A DNA stretch of 64,000 nt, from assembly GCA_015057505.1 (NCBI GenBank), contig SVEG01000009.1, positions 62,001 to 126,000 of the forward strand, given 5' to 3'. Source of the DNA: Lachnospiraceae bacterium (lineage in GTDB: Bacteria > Bacillota > Clostridia > Lachnospirales > Lachnospiraceae). Positions 28,074-36,204 of the stretch are shown one piece after another. Positions within the stretch are counted from its first letter, which is position 1. Each line of letters starts with the position of its first letter. Both the position numbers and the translations under genes were made by a program. The notes under the pieces are model-generated. The model worked only from the letters and a program-made list of their open reading frames with translations, searched no databases and was not told where the DNA came from.

Positions 28074-28138
28074 AATCCTTTCCTCCTTATATAATCTCTC
28101 TCTATAGTAATCCCCATGGGATAAACTATCAAAACAAT

Positions 28139-29068
28139 TTAGCCTTTAACGGCTCCAATCATTACACCTTTTACAAAATACTTCTGAATAAAAGGATAAA
28201 CACAAAGTATCGGAAGTGTTGCAAACATAATTGCCGCAGCCTGAATTACTTCCGGTGTATTTGCCGCCAAAGAACCATCCGCAAAACTTATTGCGTCATT
28301 TCCACTTGACAAAATCATATTACTCAAAATGTACTGAAGCGGCTGTAATGCTCGCTCTCTGAAAACGTAATACTTAGCATCCGCATATGCATTCCAACGG
28401 CCTACTGCATAGAACAATGACAATGTTGCAATAATCGGCTTAGAAAGCGGAAGCACTATCTTCCAAAGCACCTGAAAATTCGTTGCCCCGTCAAGGAACG
28501 CTGATTCCTCCAAACTGTCAGGTATCGTCGATTGCAGATAGCTCTTCATAATAAGCATATTATACGGTGAGAAAATAAGCGGCCATATAAGCGCCCACAT
28601 TGTATTGAGAAGTCCAAGTTTCTTCATAATCAGGTACTCAGGAATAAGACCTGCCGAAAAATACATTGAAAGCAATAATATTACTGAGATAAATTCCCTG
28701 CCCTTAAGGCGTTTCTTTGATAACGGATATGCTGCACAGGTACACACAATCATACCGAGTATAGTAAATATAAGTGTAAGCTTAACCGTATATCCCATCG
28801 CATGCGTAAGCTGTCCGTCATTAAAAATTGTAACATAAGCATTAAAATTAATATCCTTGGGCCAGAAAAATACTTCCTTTGCTAAAACTACCGCCTTACC
28901 GCTGACAGACTTTGCCGCAATATGAATAAACGGAAGGATACAAGAGATACTTAACACTCCAAGTATTATCATAATGATAATATCGCTGATACCAATCTTG
29001 CTTACCCCTTTTGATTCAGAGCGGTTAGCCTCTGCATCACGGGCAATCTCTTTATTCTTCTTACTCAT
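28139..29068 (-). CDS. ABC sugar permease, LplC/YtcP type
   Basis: Inner-membrane permease subunit of 309 residues with six predicted membrane segments. The cytoplasmic EAA loop reads EESAFLDGATNFQVLWKIVL, where the ATPase docks. A polar, charged N-terminal tail of about 25 residues precedes the first helix. It follows lplB after 11 nt. No dedicated ATPase gene is nearby, as is usual for this class, which uses a shared MsmX-type ATPase. Confidence 0.9.
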   Translation of the reverse strand: MSKKNKEIARDAEANRSESKGVSKIGISDIIIMIILGVLSISCILPFIHIAAKSVSGKAVVLAKEVFFWPKDINFNAYVTIFNDGQLTHAMGYTVKLTLIFTILGMIVCTCAAYPLSKKRLKGREFISVILLLSMYFSAGLIPEYLIMKKLGLLNTMWALIWPLIFSPYNMLIMKSYLQSTIPDSLEESAFLDGATNFQVLWKIVLPLSKPIIATLSLFYAVGRWNAYADAKYYVFRERALQPLQYILSNMILSSGNDAISFADGSLAANTPEVIQAAAIMFATLPILCVYPFIQKYFVKGVMIGAVKG

Positions 29069-29079
29069 CTCAATCCCTC

Positions 29080-30075
29080 CTAAATCAAGCCATCTTCACC
29101 AATTAGTTTAGCAAACTTATCAGCTGCAATGACAAGTATCATACCAACTAAGGACTGAAACAAACTAACTACTGTTGCTCTACTATAATTACCACCGCTT
29201 AAGCCCTTCTCATATATGTAAATGGCAAGCTGATACTGAAAGTCCTTAACATTAACATTACCAAAAGAATCAAGTCTCTCGAAGTTACTTCCCATTATTC
29301 TACCCAGCTGCATGATAAGCAATGTAATCGTTGTTCCTTTAATACCCGGAAGTGTAATATGCCACATCTTCTGCCAACGATTCGCACCGTCAACCGTAGC
29401 CGCTTCATACAACTCACCATTGATACTTGTAATAGCTGCGAGGTAGATAATTGTACCCCAGCCCATGCCTTGCCATACACCCATGAGAAGATATGTAACT
29501 GCCCAATGCCACTTCTCTGTAAGGAACGGAATACCTTCCGAAATAACTCCCCAATCCATAAGAAGCACATTCACAAGACCTGTGGACGGCTTAAAGAATA
29601 CATAACTTATACTTGCAACAATAACCCACGAAAGGAAATGTGGCAAATATAAAAGAGTCTGTGTAACCTTCTTATACTTCGGAAATCGAAGTTCGTTAAG
29701 CATAAGTGCCAAAACAATCGGCATTGGGAAGCTTATCAGTAAATCAAGAAAGTTAAAGATTATGGAATTCTTAAGTGCTCTGAAGAAGTCCGCGTCCTTA
29801 AACACCTTAAGAATCGTCTCAAAACCAACCCACTTGCTTCGATCATAACCGAGAGCCGGCTTATAATCCATAAAAATCATACGCATACCGGGGTATGCCG
29901 CAAACTTAAAAAGAATTACACATATTATTGGAAAAATCAGCAACACATAAAGCTGCCAGTCTCTTTTAAGACATTTTTTCCATTCTCTTCTATTAAGTTC
30001 TCTTCGCTCTTGCTTAGAAATAGCGATAGAGGAAGCAGCCGTAACTGCTTCCTGATTTTTTTTATTTTTTTTCAT
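29080..30075 (-). CDS. ABC sugar permease, LplB/YteP type
   Basis: Inner-membrane permease of 331 residues, first gene of the importer unit. After a charged N-terminus of about 40 residues come six membrane segments. The EAA loop YEAATVDGANRWQKMWHITL is intact. Family signatures include LFKFAAYPGMRMIFMDYKP and LLYLPHFLSWVI. Transcription probably starts from the promoter at 30119-30147. Confidence 0.9.
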   Translation of the reverse strand: MKKNKKNQEAVTAASSIAISKQERRELNRREWKKCLKRDWQLYVLLIFPIICVILFKFAAYPGMRMIFMDYKPALGYDRSKWVGFETILKVFKDADFFRALKNSIIFNFLDLLISFPMPIVLALMLNELRFPKYKKVTQTLLYLPHFLSWVIVASISYVFFKPSTGLVNVLLMDWGVISEGIPFLTEKWHWAVTYLLMGVWQGMGWGTIIYLAAITSINGELYEAATVDGANRWQKMWHITLPGIKGTTITLLIMQLGRIMGSNFERLDSFGNVNVKDFQYQLAIYIYEKGLSGGNYSRATVVSLFQSLVGMILVIAADKFAKLIGEDGLI

Positions 30076-30118
30076 TTATTTTATCCCTTTCTTATAAAAA
30101 GGTTTCACTATATTGGTA

Positions 30119-30147
30119 ATTTTACACTACAAATACATTATTGTCAA
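30119..30147 (-). promoter_or_regulatory. Predicted sigma-A promoter of the lplB-lplC-receptor operon
   Basis: On the minus strand TTGACA (30142-30147), 17-bp spacer, TAAAAT (30119-30124). ATTGGTAA and TTACCAAT flank the region as a widely spaced inverted repeat (about 30112 and 30191), which could bind a regulator. No local regulator gene is evident. Confidence 0.75.
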
Positions 30148-30196
30148 CTTGAATTGTGTACAAAATATACATATTTGCGAATAACTGTTTTACCAA

Positions 30197-32362
30197 TTAG
30201 TTAATATAAATGTCGTACGGGTCAATTGTTGCAGTAACTACGCCATCAGGTGTTGTAACATTAGCCTTCTGAACATCACCTGTATTATTAATAATTACAA
30301 GCTTCTTGCTGCCCGGATAATATGCACACTCTGTAAGAGGGTTATCACATATAAACTTCTCCATGTCAGCCTCTGCCTTAGCAGCGTAAAGGATTGCTCT
30401 CATAAGAAGTCTTGTGTTCATAAGACTGAATCTGTAGCCTGACATATAAATACCACGGCCGTTCTTATAATCATGTGCTGTAACGGCAGGTTTGCCGTCA
30501 ACCTCTGCAAGAACGTCAACACTTCCGTCAAGTACAAATACGCCGTCACATGCAGGAAGTTCAATAATATCATTCTGTGCTGTGATAAAGTGCTTAGCCT
30601 TAACGTCATAATTGTATTTACCGAGGCACTTCTTGGTTCCGAGATCTTTATCAACACCGAGTACGTGGCTCATCTGGAAGAACTGAGTTGAAAAATCTGT
30701 AGCTGAAGGCTCGTTAACGCCGATAAATCCGCCGCCGCCTGCAACCCACTCTGTAAGGATTGCCGTTACTTCAGCATCCTTCCAGTTGTCGCCGCCGCTC
30801 CATGCACTGTTAAGAACTCCTGCGTTGATAATAACCTTAACATCTTTGCCGATACCCTCTTTCTTAATATCGTCAAAGCTCTTGAACTCAACATCAAAAG
30901 GAAGACCTGACAATGACTCAATAATGTTGATCAAATCTACTTCCGGATGCTCATGCAAATGTCCGCTGCATGTCCATGCACGGAGTGAACCCCAAGCAGT
31001 AAGAATCATTACCTTGCCGGGAATCTCATAAGGCGCTCCGGCCTCATGGAAAGTCTTAAGCAAACGGAACTCGTCTGTTACCTTCTCAATGTAATCGCAG
31101 AAATCCGGGAACGGTTCAACAAGGTGAAGATATCCGCCCATACCGATTCTGTCTACAGGTTTACGAAGAAGTGCCCTTCTTACATTCTGCCAGAACTTCT
31201 GCGCATCAAGCTTCGGATTACCGCCCGGTGCAAATGTAGGCTCTCCTGAAAGTCCTGTAGGGAAAAGATAAGGATGCAAACGAAGCTCATGTGTCTCTAC
31301 TTCTGCATTGGCACAAAGTCTTGCCTCGAAACCGCTGAATACACACTTGATAAGCCCGTCAAAACCAAACTCTGTAAATCGCTCTCCGTTTGGCTCTACA
31401 CCAATCCAACTGTCATCATAGAATACATATGCTTTTTTGCCGTATTTATGTACCATGTCGATGCACTTCTTACCGAAATCGATAACGAAACGGTTAATGA
31501 AATCCATCCACTCTCTGTATTTCTTTGTAGGTGCGTTCTGCGTCTGATTATACTTGCCGGCATTGATGAAATCCTCTGATGTCATCTTGTAACCTTTTTC
31601 AGCCTCGAATGCACGAAGTGCAATAGGGTTAGCTGTAAAATCATATGAACCCCAGTCTGAAAGCACGTCTCTCTTCTTAGAATCATCTGACCAGAACCAT
31701 GCAAAGTTATAGAACATAGATGTAAAACGAACTACTGTTGTAGCGGGATGTGTCTCACACCACTCCTCGAGCCAGCGAAGAATCTCTTCCTGTGTCTCGG
31801 GGCACATCGGCTCTACTGCCATAAGGTGCTCTTTGTCGCCCCAATCATTGGTAATATGGTTGTACATTGAAATCTCTTCCCAAAGTCTGATTGCAAGGAA
31901 GTTAACTGTATAATTATGATATTTCTTAGCATTTCTTACTGTAACAATGCCTGTCTCTTTATTAAAATCCCAATCTGAAAGAGCAACCTCTTCACCTGAT
32001 GTGCGGTCAAATACCTGCCAGAATTCCTTGGCATCATCAAAAGTATTAACCATGAACTGCTGTGTAAAATAACCCTTAATAGGATCAATCTCGACCACAT
32101 CGCTCTCTGCCGTAACAGGATTGCTCATAAGGAAATTCTGCTGTAACTTGTCCATGTTCTTCTTAGCCCATGCATTAACAGAACGGATAAGACAAATTGT
32201 TGAATAAATTCCGTATCCTGAATTGATAATCTCGTCTGAAAGCTGTGTTCCGTCACTGTCACGGATTACATCTGCTCCCCACTTTTTTGCAAGTCTGAGT
32301 GTGAGCTCTTCATATCCGGATTCGCCCGGAAGTGTAAAGCTGTCTCTGATTAAATCTGCCAT
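30197..32362 (-). CDS. GH112 phosphorylase, probably D-galactosyl-1,4-L-rhamnose phosphorylase
   Basis: GH112 enzymes cleave beta-galactosides by phosphate, giving galactose-1-phosphate. The 721-residue protein fits the family in length and in motifs such as TSMFYNFAWFWSDDSKKRDV, SDWGSYDFTANPIALRAFE and FYDDSWIGVEPNGERF. LTAWGSLRAWTCSG and the late glutamine-amidotransferase-like domain (NEPSATDFSTQFFQM) also match. Two activities are known in the family: on galacto/lacto-N-biose and on galactosyl-rhamnose. The GH105, CE12 and GH28 neighbours favour galactosyl-rhamnose from RG-I, but sequence reading alone cannot separate them. I chose ATG 32362 (AAAGGAAAG upstream) over 32380. No signal peptide. 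Confidence 0.85.
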   Translation of the reverse strand: MADLIRDSFTLPGESGYEELTLRLAKKWGADVIRDSDGTQLSDEIINSGYGIYSTICLIRSVNAWAKKNMDKLQQNFLMSNPVTAESDVVEIDPIKGYFTQQFMVNTFDDAKEFWQVFDRTSGEEVALSDWDFNKETGIVTVRNAKKYHNYTVNFLAIRLWEEISMYNHITNDWGDKEHLMAVEPMCPETQEEILRWLEEWCETHPATTVVRFTSMFYNFAWFWSDDSKKRDVLSDWGSYDFTANPIALRAFEAEKGYKMTSEDFINAGKYNQTQNAPTKKYREWMDFINRFVIDFGKKCIDMVHKYGKKAYVFYDDSWIGVEPNGERFTEFGFDGLIKCVFSGFEARLCANAEVETHELRLHPYLFPTGLSGEPTFAPGGNPKLDAQKFWQNVRRALLRKPVDRIGMGGYLHLVEPFPDFCDYIEKVTDEFRLLKTFHEAGAPYEIPGKVMILTAWGSLRAWTCSGHLHEHPEVDLINIIESLSGLPFDVEFKSFDDIKKEGIGKDVKVIINAGVLNSAWSGGDNWKDAEVTAILTEWVAGGGGFIGVNEPSATDFSTQFFQMSHVLGVDKDLGTKKCLGKYNYDVKAKHFITAQNDIIELPACDGVFVLDGSVDVLAEVDGKPAVTAHDYKNGRGIYMSGYRFSLMNTRLLMRAILYAAKAEADMEKFICDNPLTECAYYPGSKKLVIINNTGDVQKANVTTPDGVVTATIDPYDIYIN

Positions 32363-32422
32363 CTTTTTCTTTCCTTTCATTAAAAACTTTTATCAAATCC
32401 ATATACACTAAGTAGTATATTA

Positions 32423-32451
32423 ATTTTATATTATATATAGTGTTTTGTCAA
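32423..32451 (-). promoter_or_regulatory. Predicted sigma-A promoter of the GH112 gene
   Basis: On the minus strand TTGACA (32446-32451), 17-bp spacer, TAAAAT (32423-32428), starting 13 bases after the GH2 stop. A short dyad ATATAC-N8-GTATAT (32401-32420) lies just downstream and may be an operator. Confidence 0.75.
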
Positions 32452-32463
32452 AGGTTTAACGAC

Positions 32464-34146
32464 TTATTCCCAGTAATTGGGGCACACCGAAAAAAGTCTT
32501 CTTACCACATCATAGGAGAGCTTTCTTCTGCGGAATTCATCCACGATTCCTTTGTTATTACGGATTCTCGGTCTGTTCATAAACCACTCGCGGTTAACGC
32601 GGATATCACAAAACTGCCAGATGTAAAGTCCCATACACTGCGTATATGCCATAACTTCCGTAAGCTGCTTCTCAAGAGTCTCTGCCTGATATTCCTCCGT
32701 CCACTTGTCATGGTCGTGGCTTCTGAAACCGTATATCGCACCTGCACCAATCTCAGTAATTAGGAAGGGCTTATCACCACCGTTACCTTCATCCCTTGTC
32801 CATGTATAAAGCTCGTCTATCTTTTCTGCAGCCGTTATATCTTCATACCAGTACGGATATATATTCCACGAAACAACATCAGGGAGATCCATGCAGATAT
32901 CCTTTTTAAACTTACAGCTTGCAGAGCTGCAAGGTCTTGTAGAATCAAGCTTCCTGATTAGTGCATACTGCGCCTCATAGCAGGGTCTTGCCTTAGGCGA
33001 ATCGCTCGCAAACTCATTCATGATTCCCCAGATATAAATACTCGGATGATTGTAGTGATATGTAATCATCTCTTCTATAACCTGCTCACACTGTCTCTCA
33101 AAATTAGGATTGTCGCAAAGGTCATCGTCGCCCGCTCTCAAATGGTGCTCCTCCCACACAAGAATTCCGAGTTCATCACACAAATCAAGGAATCTCTCAT
33201 CGTTGGGATAATGCGAGGTTCTTACGGAATTACCGCCCATGTCTTTTATGAGGTTAAGGTCATATGCCATCGCTTCAAGCGGAAGCGCACAGCCATACTG
33301 CGGATGGTCCTCGTGACGGCAAAAACCTTTAATTCTTATCGCTCTTCCGTTAATAAGAATTCTGTCCTTTGTCACTTCTACTTTGCGGAAACCCGTTCTA
33401 TCAATAAGATCATCCGTTGCCTCTCCGTTCTTAATAAGCCTTGCACTTATTTCATACAGATTAGGCCCCTCCATAGACCATGTCTTAACACCCTCAAAAA
33501 ATACTTCGTCTGAAAAAAGTACACTCTTTCCCGGTGCCACACTGAGACCATTTTTTACAAAACCGGTATTATGAAGTACAACCTCCAAGTCAGTCACCTG
33601 TACTTCATCCGTAATATTATTAACAAAAATCTCAACCTTAGCAAGCCAACCGTTGTCCTTAGCTTCAATCGGAGTCACATGAATACCTTCAAGATAAATA
33701 TCTCCTATCTCTTCAAATGCCACTCCTCTTGAAATTCCGCCATAGGACATATAGTCATTAGGCCTGTTAAGTGCATAATCCTCTTTAAAAGAGTTATCAA
33801 CAACCACCTTCATGGTATGTATTCCCGGTTCCAAATCCTTTACTACGGCATCAAACGGTGTATACGCATTATAATGTTTTGCAACCTCTTTACCGTCAAC
33901 ATAAACCCAAGCCATATGACTTACACCCTTAAATTCAAGACGCACATTGCCTTCCGCCTCAAATTCAGTCGTATATTCCGCCTCTGCCCTGTAGTTCTCA
34001 AAGCCAGGATATGTCTCCCAGCAACTCGGAACGGCAACCTTTATCACCTGTCCGGCCCTATCTCCTTCTCTTGGTGAGAAATCCCACAACCTACCCGAAA
34101 GCTCTGTCTGTTTTCTGATTTTGTGTGTCAAAAAGGTACGAAGCAT
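32464..34146 (-). CDS. GH2 glycoside hydrolase (beta-galactosidase/beta-glucuronidase class)
   Basis: The 560-residue protein has the GH2 order: jelly-roll sugar-binding domain (about 20-165), immunoglobulin-like domain (about 170-265) and TIM barrel. The acid/base glutamate is in WGIMNEFASDSP and the nucleophile in FLITEIGAGAIYG. GFCRHEDHPQYG and NSVRTSHYPNDERFLDLCDE are typical of beta-glucuronidase-like members. Exact sugar specificity is not readable. Removal of galactosyl or glucuronosyl side groups from RG-I is plausible given the locus. AAAGGAGG precedes the ATG. No signal peptide, so it is cytoplasmic. It is divergent from the CE12 gene. Confidence 0.88.
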   Translation of the reverse strand: MLRTFLTHKIRKQTELSGRLWDFSPREGDRAGQVIKVAVPSCWETYPGFENYRAEAEYTTEFEAEGNVRLEFKGVSHMAWVYVDGKEVAKHYNAYTPFDAVVKDLEPGIHTMKVVVDNSFKEDYALNRPNDYMSYGGISRGVAFEEIGDIYLEGIHVTPIEAKDNGWLAKVEIFVNNITDEVQVTDLEVVLHNTGFVKNGLSVAPGKSVLFSDEVFFEGVKTWSMEGPNLYEISARLIKNGEATDDLIDRTGFRKVEVTKDRILINGRAIRIKGFCRHEDHPQYGCALPLEAMAYDLNLIKDMGGNSVRTSHYPNDERFLDLCDELGILVWEEHHLRAGDDDLCDNPNFERQCEQVIEEMITYHYNHPSIYIWGIMNEFASDSPKARPCYEAQYALIRKLDSTRPCSSASCKFKKDICMDLPDVVSWNIYPYWYEDITAAEKIDELYTWTRDEGNGGDKPFLITEIGAGAIYGFRSHDHDKWTEEYQAETLEKQLTEVMAYTQCMGLYIWQFCDIRVNREWFMNRPRIRNNKGIVDEFRRRKLSYDVVRRLFSVCPNYWE

Positions 34147-34300
34147 ATAAAACCTCCTTTATCAAGTTATTACATCTTCATTTTAACATAAAAACAATTA
34201 TACTTTAAACCTGCATTTATTAAAAATAGAGTAATTTTTCTAAATGATGTCATATATGATATTTTAGCTTTTTTTACTTTAATTTTAAAAAAGTATGGAC

Positions 34301-34306
34301 TATAAT
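34301..34306 (+). promoter_or_regulatory. Predicted -10 element of the CE12 gene
   Basis: TATAAT lies 43 bp before the ATG, with only a weak TTTAAT at 17-bp distance. The divergent 200-bp space is very AT-rich and otherwise featureless. Confidence 0.45.
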
Positions 34307-34348
34307 ATTTATATCATTATGTTCTAAGACAACGGAGGGTTTACATCA

Positions 34349-36136
34349 ATGTTAAACAAAACTTTCTATTTTTATCCAACAGACGGCGAAGGACTTTACG
34401 TAAGTGCTTCAGATTTATATTCGGCAGATAAAGGATACGGCTTCGTTACGGAAGAAAACCGCAACAAAGATGAGCTTCTTAAGTTGCCTGAGCTTAATTC
34501 TGCATTTGATACCTGGTACTGGCTCGCGGGACAGACCGTTACCGAGCTTGTTGATACACCTTACGGTGTAGCTCTTAAATCAGGCGAGCAGATTCCCGTT
34601 ATCTTCAAGGCCGACCTTGAAAAGCAGGGTAACTACAACGTTAAAATTACAATTAACGGTGGTGCGGAAGGCATTAATGACCTTTACATTTTCACGGGTC
34701 GCAGACGTATGATGGTCCGCGATATCAACATTGCCCCGAACGAGATATACACAGCAGAATATACAATTAATATTTGCGACATTGTTCCGCGTGGTAAGAC
34801 CGAAATTTATGAGGATACAACTCTTGATATCGCCATTATTGCGGACAAGCCCTCTATCGCTTCCGTCGAAGTCAGTGTAGCAGATGTTCCCACGATTTTT
34901 ATCGCAGGCGACTCCACCGTTACCGACCAGAGCGGTACATATCCTTACGATCCCGGCTGCTGTTACTCCGGTTGGGCACAGGTTTTCCCGATGCTTTTTA
35001 AGAAGGGTATCGCAATTTCCAACCATGCACATTCCGGTCTTACAACCGAATCCTTCCGCGGTGAAGGTCACTATGCAATTGTTGAGAAATATATCAAACC
35101 CGGCGACTACTATTTTATGCAGTTTGCTCACAATGACCAGAAACTTCCGCACCTCAATGCTTTCGGTGGCTATGCGGAGAATCTCAGAAGATACGTTGCA
35201 GAAATCCGCGCCAAGGGTGCCATTCCCGTTATTGTTACACCGATTGCACGAAACACATGGAAGGCTGACGGGACATATAACGATTTACTTTTGGAACATT
35301 CCAACGCCTGCAAGGCAGTTGCCGAAGAACTTAACGTCCCGCTTCTTGACCTTCATGAGCGTAGCATGGAGCTCGTCCTTGAAAAAGGCCTAGAGCCCGC
35401 CAAGTTATATTATTTCCCGAAGGACTATACACACAGCAACGACTACGGTGCATATAAGATGGCTCACTTTGTTGCAAAAGAGATTCTTGACAATGGGCCG
35501 ACAGAACTTGCTGAATTTATACAACTTACAGGTAAAGAATGGGATGTTCCCGATAAGATTATTATGCCTACTCCTCCCGCAGATTTTGTTGAGAATAACA
35601 CAACCGCTTTCGAGACCAAGTTTAGGGATTTGAAGGATTGTCCGTTTAAGGATACGATTACGGCATTAACCTCCAAGGGCATCATTCCCAACGAAGAAAC
35701 CTTCAGACCAAACGACATTATCACAAGAGTCGAAGCTCTTGCGTGGATTATCAAGGCAGTAAGTTTCGTTCCTGTTAACGTATATAACGACATGTATCCC
35801 GACGTAATCGGCCACGAATGGTATGCCGGTGTTGTTGAATCAGCCTACCAGAATGATATTGTTGATAAGGCACTCACAGCAGATGGCAGGTTCCATCCGC
35901 TTGAAGAGGTAACAGGCGAGCAGATGATTTCCTTCTGCATCAGTGCTTACAAGAGTCGCAAGAAAATTGCCTCTGATATCCCGGCCTCACAAATTGCCGA
36001 CGTAAGCAACTTTGCCAAAACAAGTGTGGATATTGCTAAAGCACTTAAATTGCTTCCCGCTGATTTTGCCCCGAAAAAGTTACTTACAAGATCACATGCA
36101 AGTGAATATGTAAAGAAAATTGCAGATAATGTCTAA
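34349..36136 (+). CDS. CE12-type rhamnogalacturonan acetylesterase with C-terminal SLH-like region
   Basis: The enzyme should deacetylate RG-I oligosaccharides. The 595 residues contain an N-terminal beta-sandwich (about 1-180). A GDSL/SGNH hydrolase domain (about 185-415) follows, with the Ser in FIAGDSTVTDQSG, the block III Asn in FMQFAHNDQK and the Asp/His pair in KDYTHSNDYGAYKMA. The C-terminal 160 residues hold two or three SLH-like repeats (CPFKDTITALTSKGIIPNEE, FRPNDIITRVEALAWIIKA, YPDVIGHEWYAGVVESAYQN). SLH domains normally tether exported proteins to the wall, but there is no signal peptide here. CGGAGGG precedes the ATG. Confidence 0.88.
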   Translation: MLNKTFYFYPTDGEGLYVSASDLYSADKGYGFVTEENRNKDELLKLPELNSAFDTWYWLAGQTVTELVDTPYGVALKSGEQIPVIFKADLEKQGNYNVKITINGGAEGINDLYIFTGRRRMMVRDINIAPNEIYTAEYTINICDIVPRGKTEIYEDTTLDIAIIADKPSIASVEVSVADVPTIFIAGDSTVTDQSGTYPYDPGCCYSGWAQVFPMLFKKGIAISNHAHSGLTTESFRGEGHYAIVEKYIKPGDYYFMQFAHNDQKLPHLNAFGGYAENLRRYVAEIRAKGAIPVIVTPIARNTWKADGTYNDLLLEHSNACKAVAEELNVPLLDLHERSMELVLEKGLEPAKLYYFPKDYTHSNDYGAYKMAHFVAKEILDNGPTELAEFIQLTGKEWDVPDKIIMPTPPADFVENNTTAFETKFRDLKDCPFKDTITALTSKGIIPNEETFRPNDIITRVEALAWIIKAVSFVPVNVYNDMYPDVIGHEWYAGVVESAYQNDIVDKALTADGRFHPLEEVTGEQMISFCISAYKSRKKIASDIPASQIADVSNFAKTSVDIAKALKLLPADFAPKKLLTRSHASEYVKKIADNV

Positions 36137-36154
36137 TCTATAATTTATACTAAA

Positions 36155-36204
36155 AAGGTTGCTTTGGATTTTGTCCGACACGACTCCTCCGAAGCAACCT
36201 TTTA
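36155..36204. terminator. Bidirectional terminator between CE12 and amidase genes
   Basis: The stem AAAAGGTTGCTT/AAGCAACCTTTT encloses a 27-nt loop. T-rich DNA follows on the plus strand, and the complement also ends in T residues. Confidence 0.7.
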
